Assembly: GCA_016282705.1 (NCBI GenBank)
Contig: JAEELO010000063.1
Location: 1-43,621 of the forward strand
Source of the DNA: Candidatus Gastranaerophilales bacterium
GTDB lineage: Bacteria; Cyanobacteriota; Vampirovibrionia; Gastranaerophilales; Gastranaerophilaceae
Length of the DNA stretch: 43,621 nucleotides
Direction: 5' to 3'
Within the stretch, counting starts at the first letter, position 1; the number at the start of each line of letters is the position of its first letter. The notes beneath the pieces are model-generated. The model had not been told where the DNA came from. It did not search any database and saw only the letters and a list, made by a program, of their open reading frames with translations. The position numbers and the translations under genes are program-made. Positions 8,835 to 17,719 of the stretch are shown piece by piece.

Positions 8835-10150
8835 TATTTTGCCCCCGGTATTAATGTAATTATATCCTTAATTTTCATACAATATTCATCTGAAGCTTCT
8901 TTGCATCTATGGTTACTTAAAATGGATTTAGCAGTATTCACCATCGCCGGATATGCCGAACGTAATAAGTGATTTGCATAAATTACAATATTAACTCCAC
9001 TTTTAATCAGTTCTTCCTCCGTAACTTGGTTATATGAAGATGGAACTACTACAAGAGGCTTTCTATTAGGAAGTTTATTATATCTTTCTGCAAATTCTTT
9101 TATTTCGCTATATTCTTTTTGGCGTGAATGAATCATTATACCATCGGCACCAGCATCAATATAAGTTTTTGCGCGTTCTATAGCATCGTCCATTCCTTGT
9201 TCTAGAATTAGACTTTCTATTCTTGCAATAATCATAAAATATGGAGTTACTTGAGCTTGTTTTCCTACCCTTATTTTTTCTGCAAACAATTTTTTATCAT
9301 CTTGAGTTTGTTCAACTTCGGTGCCAAACAATGAGTTTTTCTTTAAGCCTGTTTTATCTTCAATAATAATAGCAGATATACCTTCTCTTTCTAATGCTCT
9401 TACAGTAAAAACAAAATGTTCAGAAGGTCCACCATTATCTCCGTCATATATTATCGGTTTTGTAGTAACATCCAATATATCTTGCATTCCTTGAAGTCTT
9501 GTTGTTGTATCAAGATAACCAATATCAGGTTTTCCTTTTGCTGCTGATTGAGTTAAAGATGAAATCCAAATACCATCGAATTCTTCTTTCTTCCCATTAT
9601 TATCAACAAAAGTATTTTCAACTATTAAACCGGATAATCCGTTATGTGCTTCGCATATTTTTACTATGTCTTTATTTTCAATAAGTCTTTTGAGTCTTTG
9701 ACACCTTATTTCAGGAGTTGTACCGACTTCTTTCAAAATTTTATTTAAATTTGTAGACGATATACCTTGTGTATATGGAATATCTATAACTTTACCGCCC
9801 CATTGAGCCATTACATCGACTATTTGTTGCCTTGTATGAGCCTGCACACCTGTTTTCCAATCATCACCATGGAGAACATAGTCAGGCTTTATTTTTAATA
9901 AATTAGGGACATAATCCAATGTTTCTTGAGCTATAACAGAGGTTACACCCTTGACATTTTCTACTACTACTTTTCTTTGTTCCCAAGTCATATAAGGTAA
10001 TCGTTTATAACTTGCTATCGCTTTATCTGTTAATAATCCGATAATAAGTTCCCCGCCTCCATTTTTTTGAAGAAGTATTCTTGCTTGTTCAATTATGTTT
10101 AAGTGTCCCGGATGAAGTAAATCTGCACTCATACCAATATATATTTTCAT
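8834..10150 (-). CDS. pepM: fusion: cytidylyltransferase + phosphoenolpyruvate mutase
   Basis: 438 residues. Residues 1 to about 140 are a TagD-like nucleotidyltransferase with HPGH (13-16) and ISSTNL (130-135), the CTP-binding motifs of that superfamily. Residues about 145-438 are PEP mutase of the isocitrate lyase superfamily, with the diagnostic [10 protein letters not shown] (264-273), YDGDNGG (235-241) and IARIES (308-313). PEP mutase rearranges phosphoenolpyruvate to phosphonopyruvate, forming the C-P bond; every natural phosphonate pathway with this chemistry starts here. The fused domain suggests that the finished phosphonate is activated as a CMP ester before transfer, the logic known for polysaccharide phosphonates. 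The next gene carries out the following two steps. The upstream gene ends 17 bases before this start. PepM assignment is secure; the substrate of the nucleotidyltransferase domain is inferred. Confidence 0.93.
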   Translation of the reverse strand: MKIYIGMSADLLHPGHLNIIEQARILLQKNGGGELIIGLLTDKAIASYKRLPYMTWEQRKVVVENVKGVTSVIAQETLDYVPNLLKIKPDYVLHGDDWKTGVQAHTRQQIVDVMAQWGGKVIDIPYTQGISSTNLNKILKEVGTTPEIRCQRLKRLIENKDIVKICEAHNGLSGLIVENTFVDNNGKKEEFDGIWISSLTQSAAKGKPDIGYLDTTTRLQGMQDILDVTTKPIIYDGDNGGPSEHFVFTVRALEREGISAIIIEDKTGLKKNSLFGTEVEQTQDDKKLFAEKIRVGKQAQVTPYFMIIARIESLILEQGMDDAIERAKTYIDAGADGIMIHSRQKEYSEIKEFAERYNKLPNRKPLVVVPSSYNQVTEEELIKSGVNIVIYANHLLRSAYPAMVNTAKSILSNHRCKEASDEYCMKIKDIITLIPGAK

Positions 10151-10167
10151 AAAATGCTCCGTCCTAA

Positions 10168-11496
10168 TTATTTTAAAATGCTATTTTTTATTATTTCAAT
10201 TGCATTATCTGCAGCTGTATGATGATTTATAATTATATTTTCATTTGCCCACTTTATTCTTGATTCTTTCATACTATCATTTTGTTTTATTACAACATTA
10301 TCAATAAAACTAATTATGTCTTGTTCATTAAATGCTTTATATGTATAATCAAGCATATGAATTCCTTCGGGAATAAAATTAACAGATAAATCTTTTTTAT
10401 CATCTAAAATATAACATTGAGGATGACCTGTATAAAAATATTCAGCTAAAAAAGAACCACAATCATGAATCATGGCTGTAGATTCTGCAAATGTTTTAAA
10501 ATAATCCCCACCTTCTTGATATTCCATATTTGGAATACTTTCTATTTTATTAAGGTATTCTTTTACCCGTTTTTCTCCCCAAAACTCTTTTTTTGCCAGT
10601 TTTACAAATAATAAAGGATGTGGTCTGAATATAAAATGTATATCAGGATACATATAAGGTAATTTTAAGAAGAATTCGTAATACATCAAAAAATTAGAAA
10701 TAGAAATTGAACAGTTTGTTTTAGGCAAAGAATGATGAGGAGCAATAATAACTATCTTTTTACCGTCTTCTCTCGTAATAGTTTCATCAAAACTGTCCAT
10801 TTTAACATATCCAGTTACATAACAATTTTCTTTATTCAATACATTATTTTTATTAAATATTTCTTTTACATTATTACTTTCAATGAAGATTCGCCACATA
10901 GACTTAAAAGAATCGCTTTTTATAACATCAAACTCTTGTTGTAATTTACCAAAATAAAAATAATTAACATAACAAGGCAAGCATTTTTTTGAAAGATATT
11001 CTATCCCATAATATAAATGAGTCATATTATCATAAGGGTTTGAGAAGAATACAATATCTGTTTTATTTCTATAATCCACATATTTTTTACTGTTTTCATC
11101 ATATGCTTTAAACACATTGTTATATTCTTTATATCTGTTCAATAATGTTTCATATGTTTTATTCATTTGATAAAATGTATTTTTTTTCCCTCGTATAACA
11201 TCCGGAATAACAAGTATTTGAGGTTCAAAAAAATCACTATTAAGCATTTTTTTGAAAATAGGCTCACTAGGAAAAACACTATCAAAAACAACAGTAAAAA
11301 GAACTCGTATTTTTCTTTTTTTACTATTTTTCTTTATCTTTTTTGCCAGATAATTATAATGAATCTGAGCTAAATTCCATATAAATGTATCATTTAATTT
11401 ATTCTTTATTTTTTCTCTTAGTTGACGCCTTTTTTCTTTTATAGGCATCCAAAAAGTTAATAATTTTGCAACTGTTTCTCTCACAAATATCTCCAA
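10168..11496 (-). CDS. TagB/TagF-like CDP-alcohol phosphotransferase, candidate CMP-phosphonate:glycan transferase
   Basis: 442-residue protein of the CDP-glycerol:poly(glycerophosphate) glycerophosphotransferase type. The C-terminal catalytic half has the GT-B-like signature APHHSLP (about 254-260), FIFRPHPLL (about 294-302) and [16 protein letters not shown] (about 345-360), which matches the family's 'RPHP ... TDYSS' pattern. The first 60 residues are very basic and carry repeated [13 protein letters not shown]-like stretches, suggesting peripheral membrane binding. Family members transfer an alcohol phosphate from a CDP-alcohol with loss of CMP. Lying next to the nucleotidyltransferase-PEP mutase, this enzyme is the best candidate to move 2-hydroxyethylphosphonate from CMP to a glycan hydroxyl. 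It ends 17 bases before the PEP mutase start and starts one base after the upstream stop. The substrate is an inference from neighbours. Confidence 0.75.
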   Translation of the reverse strand: MEIFVRETVAKLLTFWMPIKEKRRQLREKIKNKLNDTFIWNLAQIHYNYLAKKIKKNSKKRKIRVLFTVVFDSVFPSEPIFKKMLNSDFFEPQILVIPDVIRGKKNTFYQMNKTYETLLNRYKEYNNVFKAYDENSKKYVDYRNKTDIVFFSNPYDNMTHLYYGIEYLSKKCLPCYVNYFYFGKLQQEFDVIKSDSFKSMWRIFIESNNVKEIFNKNNVLNKENCYVTGYVKMDSFDETITREDGKKIVIIAPHHSLPKTNCSISISNFLMYYEFFLKLPYMYPDIHFIFRPHPLLFVKLAKKEFWGEKRVKEYLNKIESIPNMEYQEGGDYFKTFAESTAMIHDCGSFLAEYFYTGHPQCYILDDKKDLSVNFIPEGIHMLDYTYKAFNEQDIISFIDNVVIKQNDSMKESRIKWANENIIINHHTAADNAIEIIKNSILK

Positions 11497-11497
11497 A

Positions 11498-12859
11498 TTA
11501 CTTAATTATATGTTTTTTCTTAAGCTTTGTATTTAAATGATTCCAAATTTTTAACCGTATTTTATCTTTTAATTTAATTTTTTTTGTAGAAGATTCTTTT
11601 TTATATCTTTCACACAATGATAAAAATTCTTCATCGGCTGTAACATTTTCAAAAGTACCTTTTAACCCAGTATGGATAAGTTTTATATTCATAATTTCTT
11701 CAATATTTTTAAAACGATGAATCCATCTTGCATTCTCATCAATATATTTGTGAGATTCTTCAACGATTTCTTTTCTTGCTTTATCGTCTTGAAGAAGTTC
11801 TTTACATATATCACGAGCTTCCCAAGGGGTATGGAACATAGGAATCTTTACATAATTTTTTGTCAATTCTTTTAAATCTGAACTTTGTTCACATACCAAA
11901 CAAGCATTAGATGCCATTATGTCAAATACACGCCAAGGAAATCCCGAACCCCGTGCCTGAGGGTGAATTGGTGATATTGAAATTTTTGAAGAATTAAAGA
12001 ACTCTTCATTTTCTTTCAATGACCATACTTGTCTTGGATCATAAGCAAATCCAAGCTGTTGAATAATTTTTGCAAGCATTTGCCATCTGTGCCCGCATAT
12101 AGTTAAACCTAAATCTAAGAGATTTATTAGTGTAATAACTCTAAAGTCAAACAATGGAACCAAATCTGTTTCTTGTATTCCTGAAATTATTTTAAAATCA
12201 CGTTCGGGATATAATGATTCATCTTGAACAAAATATTTATTATATAATTCTAAATAATTAAAATTAGCATTATCAAGATAATCCTGCATTATGTTTTTTA
12301 AATTAGTATTATATGTATTCAATCGTAACAGCCGATATAATTCACCTGAATTATAATGAATTGCGCCAAGGAAACTAATATTCATATTCTGCTCTATATT
12401 AGCTGCGTGAACAGCTGTAGCCGGAGGGACATAATAAATTTGATTATCTTTGAAACCAAAATCTAAATAGTCTTGTTTCCACTTTTTCGCAATAGAAAAC
12501 AATTTAAATCTTTTAATATTTTCTTTAATATAATTTAAATCACAAAAATATTTTAGTTCATCACCATCCCAAATTACAGTTGGAACATCATTATATTTTT
12601 CTAATATACACTTTGGAATTCTATTGTTAAATGCAATAATTATATCAGGAGCAAAATTCTCAACTTTAGACAATATATATGAATCTATATAATCGGCATT
12701 TGTTTCATTTGAAGTATATGAATTAAAATATGCAGTATTAATAGCTAAAACATTATTTCCACAATTGACAAATTCTTGAAATAAAGCGTCCCAAAAAGCT
12801 TGAACACAATTTAAACCAATTTCTTGAATTTTATAATATGAAATAAAAATATTAGCCAT
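11498..12859 (-). CDS. CgeB/YkvP-like glycosyltransferase (GT-B), paralogue of the gene at 5211
   Basis: 453 residues from the ATG at 12859. The frame can be extended upstream, but this ATG has AGGA about ten bases ahead, gives the same N terminus as the paralogue (MANIFISYY against MAKIFLAFY), and overlaps the acetyltransferase stop by 8 bases. The donor-binding block near residues 300-335 reads [34 protein letters not shown], almost as in the paralogue, and is followed by a conserved [14 protein letters not shown] segment. The C-terminal tail ([23 protein letters not shown]) is basic and amphipathic and is shared with the paralogue. Predicted to add a sugar during assembly of the operon's glycan; the donor is unknown. 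Confidence 0.82.
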   Translation of the reverse strand: MANIFISYYKIQEIGLNCVQAFWDALFQEFVNCGNNVLAINTAYFNSYTSNETNADYIDSYILSKVENFAPDIIIAFNNRIPKCILEKYNDVPTVIWDGDELKYFCDLNYIKENIKRFKLFSIAKKWKQDYLDFGFKDNQIYYVPPATAVHAANIEQNMNISFLGAIHYNSGELYRLLRLNTYNTNLKNIMQDYLDNANFNYLELYNKYFVQDESLYPERDFKIISGIQETDLVPLFDFRVITLINLLDLGLTICGHRWQMLAKIIQQLGFAYDPRQVWSLKENEEFFNSSKISISPIHPQARGSGFPWRVFDIMASNACLVCEQSSDLKELTKNYVKIPMFHTPWEARDICKELLQDDKARKEIVEESHKYIDENARWIHRFKNIEEIMNIKLIHTGLKGTFENVTADEEFLSLCERYKKESSTKKIKLKDKIRLKIWNHLNTKLKKKHIIK

Positions 12860-13292
12860 TCTTCTTGATTCCTTTATAAATAATATTTGGCGGGACATCT
12901 TTTGTCACAACAGCGCCTGCTGCAACTAATGCGCCTTCACCTATTGTAATGCCCGGCAATATAGTTGCATTTGCACCAATACTTGCACCTTGTTTCACTA
13001 TAATAGGTTCTAATTTAAATTCTTTATTTTTTGATTTAGGATATTTATCATTGCAAAAAGCAACATTTGGACCAATAAAAACTCCATCTTCTACCGTAAT
13101 ACCGTCATATATTGAAACACCGTTTTTAACTGTTACGTTATCTCCTATAACAACGTTGTTTTCAATAAAGCAGTGAGAACATATATTACAATTACTTCCT
13201 ATTTTCGCATTGGGAAGTACTACGCAAAACTGCCATATATTTGTATTTTCTCCGATATTTTTGCTTTGAACATCTGATAAAGGATGAATCAT
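12852..13292 (-). CDS. fdtC: hexapeptide-repeat acetyltransferase (FdtC/QdtC-like)
   Basis: 146 residues built almost entirely of left-handed beta-helix hexapeptides ([62 protein letters not shown]). A loop containing the usual NDKYP segment is present. Between fdtA and the glycosyltransferase, and with an fdtB-like gene in the same operon, the natural role is N-acetylation of the dTDP-3-amino-3,6-dideoxyhexose using acetyl-CoA. The protein is a trimer in this family. It starts inside the fdtA stop (TAATG) and its last codons hold the ribosome binding site of the next gene. The usual 'GnPAK' ending is replaced by YKGIKKNG. Confidence 0.82.
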   Translation of the reverse strand: MIHPLSDVQSKNIGENTNIWQFCVVLPNAKIGSNCNICSHCFIENNVVIGDNVTVKNGVSIYDGITVEDGVFIGPNVAFCNDKYPKSKNKEFKLEPIIVKQGASIGANATILPGITIGEGALVAAGAVVTKDVPPNIIYKGIKKNG

Positions 13293-13690
13293 TAACTGTT
13301 TACCTCTCTCAAAAAGTCATCATAACTTCTTATGTACTCTTTTTCATCATAATAATCAGAAGCCAAAACCATTAATTTACAGCCATAAGAGAAGTTTTTC
13401 ATCTCTCTCCACATATTTTTGCCGATATATAAACCCACATCAGGTCTGTTAAGCCAGACTTCTTCTCGGTTTTTACCGTCATCTAATACGAACTGACAAG
13501 CTCCATCCATAGCTACAATTATCTGTTCCATATTTTTATGGGCATGCATTCCTCTGTCTTCATTAGGAAGAGTATCAAATATCCAGTAAACACGTTTTAT
13601 TTCAAATGGTATATCCCTATTTCCTTCTAAAGAAATAAGTTTTCCTCTGTTATCACCGTGTATTTTCAAGTCTATAAGCTTGTAATTCAT
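13292..13690 (-). CDS. fdtA: dTDP-4-keto-6-deoxyglucose 3,4-ketoisomerase (FdtA/QdtA family cupin)
   Basis: 132 residues from the ATG at 13690; the longer frame begins with TTG and is less likely, because GAGAG lies upstream of this ATG. It belongs to the WxcM/FdtA cupin family. The HAH pair at residues 49 and 51 ([11 protein letters not shown]) is the catalytic pair described for FdtA. Also typical are [12 protein letters not shown] near the start and the [20 protein letters not shown] ending. It converts the RmlB product dTDP-4-keto-6-deoxyglucose into a 3-keto sugar, the substrate for the FdtB-like aminotransferase. RmlA and RmlB are encoded at 24-26.7 kb. Whether the product has galacto (Fdt) or gluco (Qdt) configuration is not decided here. 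Confidence 0.88.
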   Translation of the reverse strand: MNYKLIDLKIHGDNRGKLISLEGNRDIPFEIKRVYWIFDTLPNEDRGMHAHKNMEQIIVAMDGACQFVLDDGKNREEVWLNRPDVGLYIGKNMWREMKNFSYGCKLMVLASDYYDEKEYIRSYDDFLREVNS

Positions 13691-13772
13691 ATGTTTACTA
13701 TCTCTCAAAAGTCTTATTAGATTCTACCATAAACATATTTTTTTAAATACATTAATAACTTTTATTTTTAAT

Positions 13773-15329
13773 TTATTTAAAGAAATTTTCAACATTTGAT
13801 ATATCAATTATTTGGGTTTTGTATTCAGGTTCTTTTTGATATTCAGAAACATTACCATTACTTATATACACAACTTTATTTTGGTAATACTTGCAAAATA
13901 AAATATAATCACTATATTTATCAGCGATAAATGTATCAAAAGAAGAATTTTCCAATCCCAGTTTTAACCCTTTACTTGGTGCAACAAAACTTAAATTTGC
14001 ACCGAATACATGTTGAGCTATAGCGTTAACATAAACGTTAACTTGCCAACAAAAACTGTATATTGATGATGGTTTAACCTTTTGTATAATATCAATTAAC
14101 TTATTTAACTTACCTTCATAGGCTTTTTGTCCAAATAATAAAGTCAAATTATCAAATTGTTTCAAATAAGCAGATATTTCAGGTTTTAAGTCATCAACAT
14201 TTTCGATTTCCGTAAGCAATATATAAACATTCTTATCATAATTGTTTTTTATTATACCCTCAATTCGTTTAAAATATGGTAAATCAATTGAATTAATAAT
14301 TGAAATATTGATTAAAATATTATTTGTATCGGATTTTAATGATTTCGAAGGCATTAATTTGTTTTTTATTGCCGCAATAAATCCGATAGTTTCTATATAA
14401 CTGTCTATTAACGGCATCTTATACATATTTTTAGAAAGAAAATTATTATTTTCTTTTATATATAAATTTAATTTTACGCAAATTTCATTTAAATACACAT
14501 CCGGAGATTGCCAATCTTCCTCGTTTGGTTCGGGAAATATATATGCTTCCAACTTTTTTATGTAACCTTCAAGTGCTTCCTTTTCTTCATTTGTATCTAA
14601 TTGTTCCAAGAAGAATTTATACATTTTTAAATTTCTTGATTTTTGCTCTTCCTGAGTCATCTTAGACCAAATTCCATCTTCGGAATATCTGTAGACTGAA
14701 CCGAAAAAATCCAAAATTTTTATTCTGCCCTTTGTGTAGAACAGGTGCATAAATGTTCTGGGATTATCTCCTCTAAACATTTCCTGCTTAAATATTTCCG
14801 GAACATTATCTTTAAAAATATTTCTGTACATATAAGTTGAAGTATGAAAATAAAATTTCATCTGTAAATAGTCTTTATAAGTATATTCAGAAGTTTTAAG
14901 TTCATACAATTTTGATTTTTTTATAAATCCGTTTGCATTCACCGTTAAATATTTATGAACAACCGCCGTATAATTTTCTTCTTTATCAGAATCAAGAAAA
15001 TCAACCTGTTTCTGAAATTTATTTCTGACGGTATAATAATCATCACCGTCTAAAACACAAAAATATTTTCCTTTTGCCGCAGATAAACCATCATAAAAAG
15101 ACAGTGCATTTCCTTTGTTTTCATCATGTTTTATTACTTTTATAAACGAATATTTTTCTTTATATCGTTCAATTATATCGGGAGTACTATCAGTAGAAGC
15201 ATCATTCACAATTATTATTTCATATTGAAAATCTGTTTTTTGCATTAAAACAGACTCAAGTGCAAGTGATAATGTTTCTTCAACATTATATACAGGCATT
15301 ATAACGGATAATTTTACTTGTTTCATCAT
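13773..15329 (-). CDS. glycosyltransferase family 2 with an unassigned C-terminal domain
   Basis: First gene of the glycan operon, 518 residues. The GT-A domain (about 1-240) opens KLSVIMPVYNVEETLSLALESVL, with IIVNDASTDST and the DxD-type motif LDGDDYY near residue 95. After a helical linker, residues about 335-518 form a separate alpha/beta-looking domain (NILINISIIN, KNVYILLTEIENVDDL, NLTLLFGQKAYEGKLNKLIDIIQKVKPSSIYSF) that I cannot assign; it could be a second transferase-like Rossmann domain. The start has no clear ribosome binding site, and a second Met follows directly. A promoter is proposed at 15379-15407. The gap of about 80 bases to fdtA has no evident terminator. Confidence 0.85.
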   Translation of the reverse strand: MMKQVKLSVIMPVYNVEETLSLALESVLMQKTDFQYEIIIVNDASTDSTPDIIERYKEKYSFIKVIKHDENKGNALSFYDGLSAAKGKYFCVLDGDDYYTVRNKFQKQVDFLDSDKEENYTAVVHKYLTVNANGFIKKSKLYELKTSEYTYKDYLQMKFYFHTSTYMYRNIFKDNVPEIFKQEMFRGDNPRTFMHLFYTKGRIKILDFFGSVYRYSEDGIWSKMTQEEQKSRNLKMYKFFLEQLDTNEEKEALEGYIKKLEAYIFPEPNEEDWQSPDVYLNEICVKLNLYIKENNNFLSKNMYKMPLIDSYIETIGFIAAIKNKLMPSKSLKSDTNNILINISIINSIDLPYFKRIEGIIKNNYDKNVYILLTEIENVDDLKPEISAYLKQFDNLTLLFGQKAYEGKLNKLIDIIQKVKPSSIYSFCWQVNVYVNAIAQHVFGANLSFVAPSKGLKLGLENSSFDTFIADKYSDYILFCKYYQNKVVYISNGNVSEYQKEPEYKTQIIDISNVENFFK

Positions 15330-15378
15330 TGTTTCTAATGGTGGAATTTTCCAAAATATTTTTCCGCTTAACTCTACA

Positions 15379-15407
15379 ATTCTATCACAAAATTTAGCGC
15401 ATCTAAA
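15379..15407 (-). promoter_or_regulatory. promoter of the phosphonoglycan operon
   Basis: On the minus strand, TTTAGA (15407-15402), a 17-base spacer and TAGAAT (15384-15379), with a TG one base before the -10 (extended -10). It lies about 50 bases upstream of the first gene, and no other promoter as good is seen before the ten genes that follow. Confidence 0.5.
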
Positions 15408-15431
15408 GAATATATTTTTATTTATACATTG

Positions 15432-15440
15432 TGCTAAAAT
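15432..15440 (+). promoter_or_regulatory. extended -10 promoter of the UbiA-family gene
   Basis: TG, one base, then TAAAAT (15435-15440), 25 bases before the ATG at 15466. AGGAG at 15452-15456 is the ribosome binding site. The -35 region is weak. The same TGnTA(A/T)AnT form recurs before other genes in the window. Confidence 0.5.
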
Positions 15441-15465
15441 ACTTGAATAATAGGAGTCTTTTATA

Positions 15466-16440
15466 ATGAAGAAGTTTGCCGCTCTTGTTAGAAATTATAC
15501 ACTTTTAATGTCTGTTGCACCGTTTTTTGTTGCCTTTTGCCTTTCATTAAAATATGCAAATACCGATTTATATACATTTTTTTTAAATACAATATTATCT
15601 TTCTCAGGCATTATTGCAATACATATGTTCGCTAATCTGTTCGACGACTATATAGACATAAAAAAACAATTAAATAAAGGTTTGGAAATACATCAAATAG
15701 ATTTTAGAAGCAAGAGAAAAGCAAAAATGATTCTTAACGGTTCTTTTTCTATGAAGACCGTTAAATACATATTAATGCTTCTGGTTTTTACTGCATTTTT
15801 AACAGGTATTTCTTTTATAATTACAAAAGGTCTTTTAGTATTACTGTTTATGATTTTAGCAATCGGCTTAAGTGCATTTTACCCGATTTCAACAAAATTC
15901 GGTCTTGGCGAAATTATTGTAGGCTTTATATTCGGCCCGTTGCTTATAAACTCTGTTTATTATGTTTTAACTGGTAATTTACATAATAATACCGCTTTAA
16001 TTTCTGTTTCCGTAGGTTTTATTACGACAGTACTATTAATTACCCAAAGTGTTATGGAATATGATTTTGATAAAAGTGACGGAAAGAAAACAGTTCCTGT
16101 AATGTTAGCAAGTCAAAAAAACGGAGTATTTGCGATATTGGGAATTATAATAATCTGTTATTTAATTATGTTATTCCTATCTTATATTAATAAAACATTT
16201 TTATTTACATTACCGGTTATTTTTACATTACCGATTTCTTTCAGACTTATAAAATCATTGAATAAATTTGTGAAAAAAGAAGACGATGAATATCTTCCTA
16301 AAATATATTTGGGAATAATGGAAAACATGAAAGAAATTAAAGAAAATAATTTTTCATTTTTTATGTTCAGATTTTATCTGGCAAGAAATTTATCAGTTAT
16401 TTTCAATCTTTTATTAGCAATTGTATGTATTTTTACATAA
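15466..16440 (+). CDS. UbiA-family polyprenyltransferase (MenA-like)
   Basis: 324-residue integral membrane protein with about eight or nine hydrophobic segments. The two Asp-rich motifs of the UbiA superfamily are present: ANLFDDYID (N57, D60/D61, D64) in the first half and MEYDFDKSDGKKTVP near residue 200. These bind the Mg-prenyl diphosphate. The 'FDDYID' form and the DGKKTVPV continuation resemble MenA (1,4-dihydroxy-2-naphthoate prenyltransferase), but sugar- or heme-modifying relatives have similar motifs and no other quinone gene is in the window. It is transcribed divergently from the glycan operon, and AGGAG precedes the ATG. If it is MenA, the organism makes or salvages menaquinone. 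Confidence 0.75.
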   Translation: MKKFAALVRNYTLLMSVAPFFVAFCLSLKYANTDLYTFFLNTILSFSGIIAIHMFANLFDDYIDIKKQLNKGLEIHQIDFRSKRKAKMILNGSFSMKTVKYILMLLVFTAFLTGISFIITKGLLVLLFMILAIGLSAFYPISTKFGLGEIIVGFIFGPLLINSVYYVLTGNLHNNTALISVSVGFITTVLLITQSVMEYDFDKSDGKKTVPVMLASQKNGVFAILGIIIICYLIMLFLSYINKTFLFTLPVIFTLPISFRLIKSLNKFVKKEDDEYLPKIYLGIMENMKEIKENNFSFFMFRFYLARNLSVIFNLLLAIVCIFT

Positions 16441-16474
16441 ATTAAACATTATTTTTTTAAATCATATTCTTTTT

Positions 16475-16483
16475 TGCTATACT
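16475..16483 (+). promoter_or_regulatory. extended -10 promoter of threonine dehydratase
   Basis: TG, C, then TATACT (16478-16483), 31 bases before the GTG start. No good -35 box. AAAGGAA at 16501-16507 is the ribosome binding site. Confidence 0.5.
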
Positions 16484-16513
16484 ATTATTGGAATTTTGAA
16501 AAAGGAATAAGCC

Positions 16514-17719
16514 GTGCTAAACATTGAAACTATCTATGATGCTTCAAAAGTATTAAGTGAAGTAGCAAGAAAAACAGATTTAATCTTATCTAAAACATTA
16601 CTTGAAGGTCACGAAGTATATTTAAAATCGGAAAATCTTCAATTAACCGGTTCTTTTAAATTAAGAGGCGCCTATTATAAAATATCAAAACTGACCGATG
16701 AGCAAAGAAAAAAGGGAATTATAGCTTGTTCTGCAGGTAATCACGCTCAAGGTGTAGCTTTAGCCGCACAGAAAAATAATATTAAAGCAACAATATTTAT
16801 TCCTGCCACAGCACCTATATCAAAAGTTGAAGCAACAAGAAAATACGGAGCAGACATTCAGTTAATAGACGGCGTATATGACGATGCATATAAAGCAGCC
16901 TGCGAATTTCAAAAGGAAACCGATGGTGAATTCATTCATCCTTTCAATGATGAAGATGTTATAGCCGGTCAAGGAACAATCGGACTTGAATTAATACAAC
17001 AATTACCAGATGTTGATGCCGTAATTGTACCTATCGGCGGAGGCGGTCTCATTGCAGGTGTTGCATATGCTATAAAACATTTAAAACCATCATGTAAAGT
17101 ATATGGTGTTCAAGCTCAAGGCGCAGGAAGTATGTACACTTCATATAAAGAGAAAAAAATTATTGAACTTCCGACAGTAAACACATTTGCTGACGGTACT
17201 GCAGTAAAACGCCCAGGAGAACTTACTTTTGATATGTGCCAAAAATATGTGGACGACATTGTAACAGTATCGGATGATGAAGTAGCATCTGCCATATTAG
17301 CATTAATGGAACGTCAAAAGCTTGTAGCGGAAGGAGCAGGCGCACTGAGCGTTGCAGCAGCAATGTTCGGCAAATTGCCTATTGAGAACAAGAAAACAGC
17401 TTGTATTATTTCAGGCGGAAATATTGACGTTAATATACTTTCAAGAGTAATTAACAGAGGTCTTTTAAAATCAGGAAGACTTTGCCATTTAACTATTGAA
17501 TTACTTGATAAACCCGGACAATTAAAAGATGTTTCATCAATTATTGCCGAATACGGAGCAAATGTTATAAGAGTAAGGCACAATCAGGGCGGTGAGAATA
17601 CTGACATAAACGATTGTTTCTTAAAAATTTCTATGGAAACAAGAAATGCAGACCACTTTAAACAAATAAAACAAGCTCTTATAGATAAAGGATACAGAAT
17701 AGCTTCTGACGTACAATAG
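16514..17719 (+). CDS. ilvA: threonine dehydratase (threonine ammonia-lyase) with ACT domain
   Basis: 401 residues, starting with GTG at 16514; AAAGGAA seven bases upstream fixes the start. It is a fold-type II PLP enzyme: the Schiff-base lysine is K49 in TGSFKLRGAY, the substrate loop is SAGNHAQG, and the PLP-phosphate glycines are in PIGGGGLIAG. Residues about 328-401 are a single ACT domain (LTIELLDKPGQLKDVSSIIAEYGANVIRV). It deaminates threonine to 2-oxobutyrate. The 400-residue form with one ACT domain is the shorter class often called TdcB-like or 'ilvA short'; the two-domain regulatory region of E. coli IlvA is absent, so the role could be isoleucine synthesis or threonine breakdown. 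It is convergent with the helicase gene, with no gap between the two stops. Confidence 0.93.
   Translation: MLNIETIYDASKVLSEVARKTDLILSKTLLEGHEVYLKSENLQLTGSFKLRGAYYKISKLTDEQRKKGIIACSAGNHAQGVALAAQKNNIKATIFIPATAPISKVEATRKYGADIQLIDGVYDDAYKAACEFQKETDGEFIHPFNDEDVIAGQGTIGLELIQQLPDVDAVIVPIGGGGLIAGVAYAIKHLKPSCKVYGVQAQGAGSMYTSYKEKKIIELPTVNTFADGTAVKRPGELTFDMCQKYVDDIVTVSDDEVASAILALMERQKLVAEGAGALSVAAAMFGKLPIENKKTACIISGGNIDVNILSRVINRGLLKSGRLCHLTIELLDKPGQLKDVSSIIAEYGANVIRVRHNQGGENTDINDCFLKISMETRNADHFKQIKQALIDKGYRIASDVQ

Noticed and set aside
12860-12898. N-terminal extension of the glycosyltransferase at 11498
   Set aside because: The extended frame overlaps the acetyltransferase coding sequence; the ATG at 12859 has AGGA upstream and matches the paralogue's N terminus.
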